Assembly (NCBI GenBank): GCA_902773195.1
Contig: CACYDL010000103.1
Location: 1 to 13,348 of the forward strand
DNA length: 13,348 nt
Direction: 5' to 3'
From: an uncultured Lachnospiraceae bacterium
GTDB lineage: Bacteria > Bacillota_A > Clostridia > Lachnospirales > Lachnospiraceae
Position numbers and translations under genes: made by a program. The notes below the pieces were generated by a model that saw only the letters and a list, made by a program, of their open reading frames with translations, ran no database searches and was not told the DNA's origin. Positions 1 to 7,569 of this stretch are shown in pieces (position 1 is the stretch's first letter; each line of letters begins with the position of its first letter).

Positions 1-1
1 C

Positions 2-218
2 CTCCGGCTTTGTTACTTCAGGAACCCGTTGATGATCTGTTCCTCCGCCTCGCCGGCGCTGAGGCCGAGGACGCCCTCCGGCTTTGTCACTTCAGGAACC
101 CGTTGATGATCTGTTCCTCCGCCTCGCCGGCGCTGAGGCCGAGGACGCCTTCCGGCTTTGTTACTTCAGGAACCCGTTGATGATCTGCTCTTCCGCCTCG
201 CCGGCGCTGAGGCCGAGG
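2..218 (-). repeat. 74-bp tandem array copying the 3' end of sufB
   Basis: Units begin at 2, 76 and 150 with an exact 74-bp period. The unit at 150-218 overlaps the last codons and TAA stop of sufB; the other two lie downstream of that stop. Base 1 also fits the last base of a further unit, so the array probably continues past the window edge. Each unit on the minus strand re-encodes the tail LGLSAGEAEEQIINGFLK followed by a stop (TAA, TGA, TAA). Because 74 is one less than 75, successive copies lie in successive -1 frames. The copies differ at only four positions. Each also contains a short inverted repeat (GCCTC/GAGGC), but no T-run follows, so it is not a standard terminator. Replication slippage, recombination or an assembly artefact could all produce this. 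Confidence 0.93.
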
Positions 219-1087
219 GTCATGAGCTTGGTGAGCTGGTCTCCCGCGATCTTGCCGATCGCCGCTTCGTGCACCAGCATCGCCTCTACATTGTTGGCCT
301 CGAGGGACGGAACCGCCAGGATTCTTCCCTCGTCCATGATGATCGAATCGCATTCGGTGTGGCCGCTGCACACGGCGTTGCCGATGATCCTGAGGTCCAG
401 CTTCTGATACGAGCGGTCCCTCGCGACGCCCCTGGACACGATGTCCGCGCTGGAGCCGTCCCCGTCCAGGGACACCGAGTAGACGCTCCCGGCGGTCTGG
501 GTGCCGTGGGTCATCAGCCTCTCCCTGACCACCATGTGGCAGTCCTTCCCGAGCACGGCCTTCGTGGTGCGCTCCGTGGAATCGACGCCCTTGATCTGGA
601 CCATCTCCATCTCGACGGAGCTTCCTTCCTCCATATAGACCTCCGTCACCGGGTTGAGAATCCGCTTTCCCAGTCCGTCTCCGGATCCGTAATGCTTCTC
701 GACGTACTTCACCTTCGAATTCTTTCCCACATGGAAGGTGTGGATGCCGTCGTGCTCGGCGTCCTGGACGCCGCAGTTGTCGATGCCGCAGCCGGCGACG
801 ATCAGGACGTCGCAGTCCTCGCCCACGTAGAAGTCGTTGTAGACGGTCTCCGTGAGGCCGCTGACGCTGAGAACCACGGGAATGTGGACGCTCTGGTTCT
901 TCGTCCCGTCCTTGATCCGGATCACGAGGCCGCTGCCGTCGGGCCTGGACTCGATGTCGATGTCCTTTGTGCTGTTTCTCCCGACGGATCTGCCGTTGGC
1001 CCGCAGGTTGTAGGCGCCGGTGGGAACGTCGTGGAGATCCGCGATCTCCTCAAGAAGTCTCTTCTGTATGTCGTCCATTTTCAGCAT
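161..1087 (-). CDS. sufB: SufB/SufD-family Fe-S cluster assembly scaffold, short form
   Basis: Scaffold subunit that assembles Fe-S clusters together with the SufC ATPase in the cytoplasm. The 308-residue product is much shorter than E. coli SufB (about 495) and matches the compact SufB-like proteins found in two-gene SufCB (minimal, SMS-type) systems. The C-terminal core is typical: ECDSIIM near 245-251, HEAAIGKI at 273-280, then a final GLS...EEQIINGF segment. The IECKNP stretch holding the catalytic Cys of E. coli SufB reads SLEANNV here (261-267), so that Cys is absent; Cys240 and Cys245 remain nearby. The start at 1087 follows a perfect AGGAGGTGA that contains the sufC stop codon, so translation is coupled; an internal Met at codon 4 is a weaker alternative. 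No sufS, sufU or sufD is in view. The last codons are re-copied in a tandem array just downstream. Confidence 0.93.
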   Translation of the reverse strand: MLKMDDIQKRLLEEIADLHDVPTGAYNLRANGRSVGRNSTKDIDIESRPDGSGLVIRIKDGTKNQSVHIPVVLSVSGLTETVYNDFYVGEDCDVLIVAGCGIDNCGVQDAEHDGIHTFHVGKNSKVKYVEKHYGSGDGLGKRILNPVTEVYMEEGSSVEMEMVQIKGVDSTERTTKAVLGKDCHMVVRERLMTHGTQTAGSVYSVSLDGDGSSADIVSRGVARDRSYQKLDLRIIGNAVCSGHTECDSIIMDEGRILAVPSLEANNVEAMLVHEAAIGKIAGDQLTKLMTLGLSAGEAEEQIINGFLK

Positions 1088-1091
1088 CGTC

Positions 1092-1826
1092 TCACCTCCT
1101 GAGCCTTTCGCAGGCGTCGACCGCCGCCTCGGTCCCCATGATGTCCGGGATGATCTCCTTTGCGTCGCCCTGCCGGAGGATCGTTCCGTCCTTCTGGAGA
1201 ACCACGATCTCGTCGGCGATATTCAGGATCCTCTCCTGATGGGAAATAATCACAATGGAGCTGTCGTGGATCTCGCTGCGCATCTTCTCGAAGATGCTGA
1301 TCAGGTTCTGGAAGCTCCAGAGGTCGATCCCCGCCTCCGGCTCGTCGAACACGGTGAGCTTCGTCTTCCGCGCCAGCACCGTCGCGATCTCGATCCTCTT
1401 CAGCTCGCCGCCGGAGAGGGAGGCGTTGACCTCGCGGTTGATGTAATCCCTGGCGCACAGCCCCACCTCGGAGAGATAGGAGCAGGCGTCGTTGATGGCG
1501 AGCTCCCTGCCGGAGGCGATCCGGAGGAGGTCGAACACCTGGATTCCCTTGAAGCGGACCGGCTGCTGGAAGGCGAAGCTGATGCCCAGCTTCGCGCGCT
1601 CGGTGATCCCCAGATCCGTGATGTCCTCGCCTTCATAATAAATCCTGCCCGCCGTGGGCTTCTCGATTCCCGCGATCAGCTTCGCCATCGTCGACTTCCC
1701 GCCGCCGTTGGGCCCGGTGATCACGACGAACTTCTGCTTCCCGATCTTCAGGTTGATGTCCCGGAGAATCTCTTTTCTTCCGTTCTCGTCGTTGGCCTCG
1801 AACGAGACTCCTTTCAGTTCAAGCAT
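1092..1826 (-). CDS. sufC: Fe-S cluster assembly ATPase SufC
   Basis: ABC-type ATPase that energises cluster assembly on SufB; soluble, with no membrane segments. The 244-residue length is typical of SufC. Walker A is GPNGGGKST (about 38-46), the Q-loop region reads SFAFQQPVRFKGI, the signature is LSGGELKR, Walker B with the catalytic Glu is TVFDEPEAGID, and the switch His is in IIISHQER. The FQQP and DEPEAGID context separates SufC from transporter ATPases. ATG at 1826 is preceded by GAGGGG at 8-nt spacing. It is the first gene of a minus-strand operon, with sufB starting 4 nt after its stop. Leader length suggests transcription starts well upstream in the AT-rich region near 1965. Confidence 0.96.
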   Translation of the reverse strand: MLELKGVSFEANDENGRKEILRDINLKIGKQKFVVITGPNGGGKSTMAKLIAGIEKPTAGRIYYEGEDITDLGITERAKLGISFAFQQPVRFKGIQVFDLLRIASGRELAINDACSYLSEVGLCARDYINREVNASLSGGELKRIEIATVLARKTKLTVFDEPEAGIDLWSFQNLISIFEKMRSEIHDSSIVIISHQERILNIADEIVVLQKDGTILRQGDAKEIIPDIMGTEAAVDACERLRR

Positions 1827-1971
1827 AGTATGCCCCTCGTTTCTGTAAGAATTGCTATTATCATACCATCTTTTCGGAAATATTGCTCGATTATCCTGTC
1901 TGAAGCCGCAACTTCCCGGAAATCAGAGCAGAGTTTTCCCCGATATGATAATATAATAATATTCATCCGTA

Positions 1972-2000
1972 ATCTTAACCTGTTTTTAATCTTTCTTCAA
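1972..2000 (-). promoter_or_regulatory. Candidate promoter for sufCB
   Basis: On the minus strand, TTGAAG (1995-2000) and TAAGAT (1972-1977) are separated by 17 bp, giving a sigma-A-like promoter with a start near 1965 and a leader of about 140 nt before sufC. A second overlapping candidate is TTAAGA (1973-1978) with TATATT (1950-1955), also 17 bp apart. The region 1941-1990 is strikingly AT-rich against its GC-rich surroundings, which supports a promoter here even if the exact boxes are uncertain. I could not identify an IscR-like or other operator with confidence. Confidence 0.4.
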
Positions 2001-2019
2001 AGCGCCTTTAAGAGAGCGG

Positions 2020-2070
2020 TGATAGGATGTCACCATCGAATGAAGCCGCAGCAAAAAACAAAGGTGCGGC
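2020..2070 (+). promoter_or_regulatory. Candidate extended -10 and leader hairpin upstream of the DUF4342 gene
   Basis: TGATAGGAT at 2020-2028 resembles an extended -10 element (TGn plus a TATAAT-like box), with no good -35. A TATAAT at 1952-1957 also lacks a -35 at proper spacing. Between here and the gene, GCCGCA (2045-2050) and TGCGGC (2065-2070) can form a 6-bp stem with a 14-nt loop in the leader. The 10-mer TGAAGCCGCA at 2041-2050 also occurs exactly 140 bp earlier at 1901-1910, possibly by chance. The downstream ribosome site AAGGAG (2086-2091) lies 6 nt before the ATG at 2098. Confidence 0.25.
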
Positions 2071-2097
2071 AATGAATGAAGAAAGAAGGAGAAAGAA

Positions 2098-2877
2098 ATG
2101 GATAATCTTGAAAAAGTCGAAAAGCTTCGTCAGCGCGCAAACGTGTCCTACGCGGAGGCAAAGGCAGCCCTCGAGGCGAACGGATGGGATCTTCTGGACG
2201 CCATGGTGGCCCTGGAAAAGCAGGGAAAGACGGAAAGCCCGTCGAAGAGCGATTTTTCCACCAGCTACGAGCAGCAGAACAATTACGAAAAGGTTCAGGA
2301 GAAGGTCGAGATCCAGAGGAAGACCCAGGCTCACCCCGTGAGATCCATCGTCAACGCCATCCGCCGCTTCTTCCGGATCTGCCTCGACAACTCCTTCACG
2401 GTCAGCCGCCGCGGCGTCCGGATCTTCCAGATGCCGGTCATCGTCCCGGTCATCCTGCTCCTGATCAACTGGAAGGTGGTCCTCGTCGTCATGGTGGCCG
2501 CGCTGTTCTTCGGAATCCGCTATTCCTTCGAAGGAAAGGACAACCTCGAAAAGGCCAACAGCTTCATGAACTCCGCCGGCAGCTTCGCGGACTCCATGAA
2601 GGAAGGCTTCTTCGAGAAGGACCGCCGGAAGGCCGAAAAGAACGCTGAGAAGAAGGCCGAAACGAACGCCGCGGAAGAAGCCGCGCAGAACAGAGCCTTC
2701 GAAAACACGGCCGCGGAAAGCGCCGTGAAGAACGAGCCTTTTGAAACTACCGCCGAAGAAGCCGCAAAGAACGAGCCCTTCGAAAATACCGCCGAAGTGA
2801 CGGCCGCCGCGGAACCCGCGCAGAACGTCCGGGCGGAAGCGGACCTGACACAGGCCGCGGGAGAAATCCTGCCGTAA
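2098..2877 (+). CDS. UBA-like plus DUF4342 membrane protein with repeat tail
   Basis: Function unknown. Residues 1-45 resemble a bacterial UBA/TS-N helical bundle (VEKLRQRANVSYAEAKAALE, then a GWDLLDAMVALEK helix). Residues 80-150 resemble DUF4342: a basic stretch followed by one or two hydrophobic segments, about 112-124 and 126-140, interrupted by NWK, so the protein is probably membrane-associated. The tail from about 165 is Ala/Glu/Lys-rich and contains three imperfect 13-14-residue repeats (NRAFENTAAES, NEPFETTAEEA, NEPFENTAEV). Start ATG has AAGGAG at 6-nt spacing. It is the first gene of a three-gene unit, 33 bp ahead of a response regulator and its kinase, so it may be a membrane accessory or output of that system; this is inference. 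The strong Ala/Glu bias of the tail limits what homology could show there. Confidence 0.85.
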   Translation: MDNLEKVEKLRQRANVSYAEAKAALEANGWDLLDAMVALEKQGKTESPSKSDFSTSYEQQNNYEKVQEKVEIQRKTQAHPVRSIVNAIRRFFRICLDNSFTVSRRGVRIFQMPVIVPVILLLINWKVVLVVMVAALFFGIRYSFEGKDNLEKANSFMNSAGSFADSMKEGFFEKDRRKAEKNAEKKAETNAAEEAAQNRAFENTAAESAVKNEPFETTAEEAAKNEPFENTAEVTAAAEPAQNVRAEADLTQAAGEILP

Positions 2878-2910
2878 CGCCGCAAACCCGTCACAAAAAA
2901 GGAGACTGCC

Positions 2911-3639
2911 TTGAACGCCAGCATTCTGATCGTCGAAGATGAAGAAAAGCTCGCCCGTTTTGTGGAGCTGGAGCTCCAGCACGAGGGCTACCGCGTCGCG
3001 AAAGCGTCAAACGGCCGGGACGCCCTGGAGGAAGCCGTGAGAACTCAGTACGACCTCATCCTGCTGGATATCATGCTGCCCGGCCTCAACGGGCTGGAGG
3101 TCCTGAGGCGTCTCCAGAAGGAGCGTCCCACCCCGGTCATCCTCCTCACCGCGAGAGACGCGGTCATGGACAAGGTATCCGGGCTGGACGCCGGGGCGGT
3201 GGACTACGTGACAAAGCCCTTCGCCATCGAGGAGCTTCTCGCGAGGATCCGCGTAGCGCTCAAGCTTCATCCGTCCGGCGCCCCGGCGGCGGGAGGAACG
3301 TCCCGTGAGGACGACAGAGGGACCCTGCTCACCTGGGGTCCCTTGAGCCTTGATGAGCCCCGGCACCGCGTGATGATGGAGGGCCACGAGATCTCCCTGA
3401 CCAACCGCGAATTTCTGATGCTGAAGACGCTGCTCGAGAACCAGGACATCGTCCTGACCCGCGACACCCTCCTGGAGAGGGTGTGCGGTTACGACTATGT
3501 GGGCGAGACCAACGTGACGGACGTCTATATCCGCTATCTGCGCTCGAAGATCGACGACGTCTTCGGCGTAAAGATGATCCACACGGTCCGAGGCGTCGGC
3601 TACGTGATCAAGTCCTGGGACGGCAGCGCCGCGGAGTAA
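2911..3639 (+). CDS. OmpR/PhoB-family response regulator
   Basis: Phosphorylation-controlled transcription factor. Residues 1-120 form the receiver domain: acidic pair Glu9-Asp10, phospho-acceptor Asp53 in LLLDIMLPG, Thr80 in ILLTARD, Lys102 in VTKPF. The usual GADDYV is GAVDYV here, a minor substitution. Residues about 137-235 are a winged-helix DNA-binding domain with LTNREFLML, then GETNVTDVYIRYLRSKID and the HTVRGVGYVIK terminus. Translation must start at TTG 2911: GGAG at 2901-2904 is 6 nt upstream and the first residues (NASILIVEDEE) align with family starts. The kinase follows after a 27-bp gap, making these a cognate pair. Target genes are unknown; autoregulation or control of the upstream DUF4342 gene would be plausible. 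Confidence 0.95.
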   Translation: MNASILIVEDEEKLARFVELELQHEGYRVAKASNGRDALEEAVRTQYDLILLDIMLPGLNGLEVLRRLQKERPTPVILLTARDAVMDKVSGLDAGAVDYVTKPFAIEELLARIRVALKLHPSGAPAAGGTSREDDRGTLLTWGPLSLDEPRHRVMMEGHEISLTNREFLMLKTLLENQDIVLTRDTLLERVCGYDYVGETNVTDVYIRYLRSKIDDVFGVKMIHTVRGVGYVIKSWDGSAAE

Positions 3640-3666
3640 GGCGGCACCGTCCCGCGGAGGTGCGAT

Positions 3667-4980
3667 ATGGCAAAAACGCCGGACAAAAAGAAAAGACGCG
3701 CGCTGCGCGCGGCAGGCGGCGAAGAGCGGAGGGTCTCCTCCATCACAAGACGCCTGCATCTGGGGCTCGTCCGCAAGAAGCTCTGGATCTTCGTCCGCTC
3801 CGACATTCTCCTCTTCCTCTGCTCCGCCGCGGGCTACCTGGCGGGCACGGAGATCGAGGCCGCCGGAGCGCTTGTTTTCGACGCGTCCCGTACCCTGCGC
3901 ACGGGAACCGCGGCGGGCGTCCTCGTCTACCGGGTGGCCGACGAGGCGGGAAAGGTGGTGCTGCAGACCGATCTGATGCCCGCCCTGAGACTCGCCCTCA
4001 TCGTGCTGGCCGTCCTCTTTGTCCTCCAGCTGCTGGGGATGCTGTTCTCCTACATGCGCGAGGACAAAAAAATCCGGAACATTCTCGATCCCCTCAACGA
4101 GCTCGCGCTTCGCGCGGACGAGCTGAGCAGGATCTCCTTCTCGGAGGACAAGTACCACCTGCTCGAGGACGCCATCACCAGGATTGAGCCCGACGAGATG
4201 AAGACGCTCTCCCTCGGGGACGCCGAGCTCGCGGGCGTGGAGGCCGCGATGAACAACCTCCTGCTCCGGATGAAGGAGACGTACCGGCAGCAGGCGCGGT
4301 TCGTCAACGACGCCTCCCACGAGCTCCGGACGCCCATCGCCGTCATACAGGGCTACGCCAACATGCTCGACCGCTGGGGCAAAACGGATGAAAAGATCCT
4401 GGGTGAGTCGATCTCGGCCATACGCAACGAGTCCGACCACATGAACCGCCTGGTGGAGCAGCTGCTCTTCCTCGCCAGAGGCGACAGCGGCAGAAATACG
4501 GTAAAAATAGAGCGGACCGATATCCGGGATATCGTCCGCGAGGTATACGAAGAATCCTTTATGATCGATGAAAAGCATCCGTACCGGTTCCGGATCGACA
4601 CGCCCGAAGGAGACGCCCCGGACGCCCCCATCCTGGCGGACGTCGATCCGGGGCTCCTCAAGCAGGCGGTCCGCATACTGACGGACAACGCGGCGAAATA
4701 TACGCGCGAAGGAGACGAAATTCTGTTTTCCTGCGGCTATACGCAGGACAAGGCGCCCTATATCCAGGTCCAGGACACCGGGATCGGCATGGCGGAAGCG
4801 GACGTGGAGCACATGTTCGAGCGCTTCTACCGGTCCGACGAGGTCCGCGGCTACAAGGGCACCGGCCTCGGCCTGTCCATCGCGAAATGGATCGTGGACA
4901 AGCACCGGGGACATTTTGAGATCCTGTCGAGGACGGGACTGGGCACCCGGATCCGGGTCGTGCTGGAGCCTGTGGAATAA
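3667..4980 (+). CDS. Membrane sensor histidine kinase, EnvZ/PhoR class
   Basis: Sensor that phosphorylates the adjacent regulator. The 437-residue chain has a Lys/Arg-rich N-terminus (1-40), membrane segments at about 40-60 and 107-130, and a small extracytoplasmic loop of roughly 45 residues between them that offers little room for a ligand domain. A HAMP-like linker follows (about 131-205). HisKA holds the phospho-acceptor His218 in FVNDASHELRTPI. The ATPase domain shows the N-box LTDNAAKYT (338-346), G1 DTGIGM (370-375), F-box MFERFYR (383-389) and G2 GTGLGLSIA (398-406). All catalytic motifs are intact. GGAGG at 3656-3660 is 6 nt before the ATG. It ends 51 bp from the convergent ABC-F gene, with no clear terminator between them. 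Confidence 0.95.
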   Translation: MAKTPDKKKRRALRAAGGEERRVSSITRRLHLGLVRKKLWIFVRSDILLFLCSAAGYLAGTEIEAAGALVFDASRTLRTGTAAGVLVYRVADEAGKVVLQTDLMPALRLALIVLAVLFVLQLLGMLFSYMREDKKIRNILDPLNELALRADELSRISFSEDKYHLLEDAITRIEPDEMKTLSLGDAELAGVEAAMNNLLLRMKETYRQQARFVNDASHELRTPIAVIQGYANMLDRWGKTDEKILGESISAIRNESDHMNRLVEQLLFLARGDSGRNTVKIERTDIRDIVREVYEESFMIDEKHPYRFRIDTPEGDAPDAPILADVDPGLLKQAVRILTDNAAKYTREGDEILFSCGYTQDKAPYIQVQDTGIGMAEADVEHMFERFYRSDEVRGYKGTGLGLSIAKWIVDKHRGHFEILSRTGLGTRIRVVLEPVE

Positions 4981-5031
4981 GATTCCCGGGCTCCTTTTCC
5001 GATGCGGCCCTTTTCCCGCGGCTCCGCGCTT

Positions 5032-6846
5032 CTACGCCTGAGCGCTCTCTCCCGCCTTTTCCTCCAGCTCGAAATAGCGCTCCATCTTCTGCTCGATCAG
5101 GGCGTCGGTCTCCTCCTTCTCGGCGGAGAGTCCGGCCAGCCTGCCGAAATCCGTAGCGCAGCGCTCCATCTCCTCCTCCAGCTCCGCGCTCCTCGCCTCG
5201 AGGGCCTCAATCTCCGGCATCAGGGTCTCATACTCTCTCTGCTCGCTGAAGGTCAGCTTCTTCTTCGCGGCTCTTCCCGCCGCTTTCTGAGCCCGGTACG
5301 CCTCGGCGCCGCCGGCAGGCTCCTCCCGGGTTTCCCCGGAGACCTTCTCCCCCGGGAACCACTGCTCCCTGTGTTCAAGATATTCCGTGTAGCCGCCTTC
5401 GCTCTGGCGGACCGTCCCGTCCTCCTCGAAGGAAAAGATACGGGTCACGACCCGGTCGAGAAAATACCGGTCGTGGGAGACCGCGACGACGATCCCGGCG
5501 AAATGGTCCAGATAGTCCTCCAGCACCCGGAGCGTCGCGATGTCCAGGTCGTTGGTCGGCTCGTCGAGAACCAGCACGTTGGGCGCCTCCATGAGCACCC
5601 TGAGCAGGCAGAGTCTCCGCTTCTCCCCGCCGGAGATCCGGGAGACCGGCGTGTACTGCATCTCGCTGTCAAAGAGAAACCTCTCGCACATCGAGGAGGC
5701 GGATACGAGACCGTCCTTCGTCCGGATATACTCCGCCTTGTCGCGGACGGAGTCGATGACGCGGACGGACTCGTCGAGGCTCTCGTTCTCCTGGCTGAAA
5801 TAGCCAAATTTCACGGTCTCTCCGATCTCCACCTTTCCGGAGTCGGGTTCCCTCTCCCCGAGAATCACCCTGAGGAGGGTGGTTTTTCCGCAGCCGTTGG
5901 GACCGATGATCCCGATTCTGTCCGTCCGGTTGAAGCTGTAGGAAAAGCCCCGGAACAGGGGCTTCCCGGGATACTCCGCGGAGACGTCCTCCAGCCGGAT
6001 CACCTTTCCGCCGAGTCTCGTCGGCAGGGAGCTCAGCTCCACCTGCCGCTCCTCCACGATCTTCTCCCGGTCCCGGAGCGCCTCGAACCGCTGGATGTGG
6101 GCCTTCTGCTTGGTGGAGCGCGCCCTGGCGCCTCGCATCATCCACGCGAGGTCCTGCCGGTAGAGGGCCGCGGCCTTCCGCTCAGCGGCTCTCGCGCTGT
6201 CCATCCTGGCCTGCTTCAGCTCCAGATAGGTCGAGTAGCCGCCCTCGTAGAGATAGATCTTTCCCCGGTCCACCTCGAGGATCCTGTTGGTGACCCTGTC
6301 CAGAAAGTAGCGGTCGTGGGTGACCATCAGGATCGCGCCGCCGAAGGAACGGAGCGCATCCTCCAGGTACCCGCTCATCCCGCTGTCGAGATGGTTGGTG
6401 GGCTCGTCCAGAATCATGAGCTCGCAGGGGGTCAGGAGCACCTTCGCCAGCGCCGCCCTCTTCTTCTGGCCGCCGGAGAGAGTCTCCGGGGAGACGTCGG
6501 GATCCGTGATCCCCAGCTTCAGCAGCATCGCCCTGGCCTCGCCCGTCACGTCCCAGTGCTCTTCGCGTCCCTTTATGCCGGAGGAGACATTTTCGAGAAC
6601 GGTGCGCGCGCTGTCAAAAACCGGGTTCTGCGGCAGATAGGCGATCCTCACCTGTTTTCCCTTGACGACCTCGCCCCGGTCCGGCTCCGCCGCCCCCGCC
6701 GCGACGGAGAGCAGCGTGGATTTCCCCGTGCCGTTCACGCCGATGACGCCGATCCGGTCGCCGTCGCTGATGCCCAGGGTGACGTCGTCGAGAAGCATTC
6801 TGGAGTTGTAGGACTTGCTGACATGTTCCAGATTGAGAAGATTCAT
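5032..6846 (-). CDS. uup: ABC-F family ATPase, Uup-type
   Basis: Soluble twin-ATPase protein of the ABC-F family; members act on the ribosome and Uup is linked to translation and genome stability in E. coli. Domain 1 has Walker A GVNGTGKST (36-44), signature LSGGQKKR and Walker B LMILDEPTNHLD. A linker with WMMRGARARSTKQKAHIQRF (235-254) is characteristic of Uup relatives. Domain 2 has GPNGCGKTT (315-323), ISGGEKRR and VLVLDEPTNDLD. Residues about 535-600 form a charged coiled coil (EIEALEARSAELEEEME), matching the Uup C-terminal domain. No membrane segment is present, so it is not a transporter. Length 604 is normal for the group. The ATG lies 4 nt after the upstream hydrolase stop, and its weak AAGGG site sits inside that gene's last codons, so translation is probably coupled. 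An antibiotic-resistance ABC-F role cannot be excluded but the Uup linker and tail argue against it. Confidence 0.92.
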   Translation of the reverse strand: MNLLNLEHVSKSYNSRMLLDDVTLGISDGDRIGVIGVNGTGKSTLLSVAAGAAEPDRGEVVKGKQVRIAYLPQNPVFDSARTVLENVSSGIKGREEHWDVTGEARAMLLKLGITDPDVSPETLSGGQKKRAALAKVLLTPCELMILDEPTNHLDSGMSGYLEDALRSFGGAILMVTHDRYFLDRVTNRILEVDRGKIYLYEGGYSTYLELKQARMDSARAAERKAAALYRQDLAWMMRGARARSTKQKAHIQRFEALRDREKIVEERQVELSSLPTRLGGKVIRLEDVSAEYPGKPLFRGFSYSFNRTDRIGIIGPNGCGKTTLLRVILGEREPDSGKVEIGETVKFGYFSQENESLDESVRVIDSVRDKAEYIRTKDGLVSASSMCERFLFDSEMQYTPVSRISGGEKRRLCLLRVLMEAPNVLVLDEPTNDLDIATLRVLEDYLDHFAGIVVAVSHDRYFLDRVVTRIFSFEEDGTVRQSEGGYTEYLEHREQWFPGEKVSGETREEPAGGAEAYRAQKAAGRAAKKKLTFSEQREYETLMPEIEALEARSAELEEEMERCATDFGRLAGLSAEKEETDALIEQKMERYFELEEKAGESAQA

Positions 6847-6850
6847 GCCG

Positions 6851-7549
6851 TCAGCCCTTCTTTTCGACCGCCTCGATCAGCTCTTCCGTCGTGATGACGT
6901 GGCAGTAAATATTGTTCAGCACCTCGAGTTCATGCTCGTGGAGACGCTGCGACCCGGCCAGGCAGCCGTCCTCGATCAGCCAGACCTTGAAGCTCTCGTC
7001 CGCGAGGTCGCGGACCGTGCAGGATACGCACTGATCCGTCATCGTCCCCGTGACGATCACGGTGTCGATGCCCATGTTGTAGAGAATCAGCCTGAGGTTC
7101 GTCCCGGTCAGGGCGCTGTCCGTCGTCTTGGTGACGACGATGTCGTCCTTCTGCGGCGCGATCTCCGCGATAATCTCGCCGCGGTGATCTCCCTCCGTCA
7201 CGAGGAACTGGTTGAAGCCGGTCATCTTCTGGTCGAGGGAGCGGTCGCGTCCGTCGCTCTTGTGTCCCTGGATCTTGGCGTAGGTGACCTCCATACCGGT
7301 CCTTCTGCACAGGGCGATCATTTTCTGAAGATTCGGAATGATCACCGACTCGTATCTTTCGTAAAACGGCTCCCAGCGGGCCAGATTGTCCAGCTCCTCC
7401 TGTGTCGGATTCACCAGCTCGGGCCGCTTCACGCAGGCGTATTCGGCGTCGATGATGAGAAGCGCCGTCCTGGCGGGATCGATGTCGATGGTTCCGTAGT
7501 CGTTGTCATCCTCGTAGTAAAATGAGCAGTATCTGTCGTTGACTTTCAT
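6851..7549 (-). CDS. Isochorismatase-family cysteine hydrolase
   Basis: Hydrolase of the isochorismatase-like (cysteine hydrolase) superfamily, 232 residues, cytoplasmic. The catalytic triad is visible: Asp34 in LLIIDAEY, Lys141 in VVTKTTDSAL, Cys174 in GTMTDQCVSCTVRD, with the expected cis-peptide context before the Cys. The zinc site of true nicotinamidases (a DxHxxH-type motif) is not present, so the substrate is more likely another amide, ureido compound or ester; I cannot say which. The frame stays open upstream into the 38-bp array to 7675, but ATG at 7549 is chosen because a strong AAGGAGG lies 6 nt before it and the fold begins there. The array separates it from larC (198 bp); uup follows by 4 nt. 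It may be cotranscribed with larBC, though no terminator or promoter was identified in the array. Confidence 0.9.
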   Translation of the reverse strand: MKVNDRYCSFYYEDDNDYGTIDIDPARTALLIIDAEYACVKRPELVNPTQEELDNLARWEPFYERYESVIIPNLQKMIALCRRTGMEVTYAKIQGHKSDGRDRSLDQKMTGFNQFLVTEGDHRGEIIAEIAPQKDDIVVTKTTDSALTGTNLRLILYNMGIDTVIVTGTMTDQCVSCTVRDLADESFKVWLIEDGCLAGSQRLHEHELEVLNNIYCHVITTEELIEAVEKKG

Positions 7550-7569
7550 AGCAGCCTCCTTTTTATAAC

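Noticed and set aside
2..218. Attachment site of an integrated element at the sufB 3' end
   Set aside because: Elements that integrate into gene ends leave one distant copy with integrase and cargo between; here the copies abut directly and no integrase is in the window. The left edge prevents a final decision.
3007..4914. 635-codon open frame on the minus strand
   Set aside because: It lies antisense across two well-supported genes (response regulator and kinase) and shows no domain of its own.
5015..5030. CGCG-GCTC-CGCG palindrome between the convergent kinase and ABC-F genes as a terminator
   Set aside because: The stem is short and there is no T-run on either strand.
5002..6894. 630-codon open frame on the plus strand
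   Set aside because: It is exactly antisense to the ABC-F gene, whose Walker and signature motifs are intact. Its composition (Leu/Arg/Val/His-rich, no motif) is the usual shadow of a GC-rich gene.
6851..7549. Assignment of the cysteine hydrolase as nicotinamidase PncA
   Set aside because: The triad Asp34/Lys141/Cys174 is shared by the whole superfamily, but the nicotinamidase metal-binding DxHxxH-type motif is missing.
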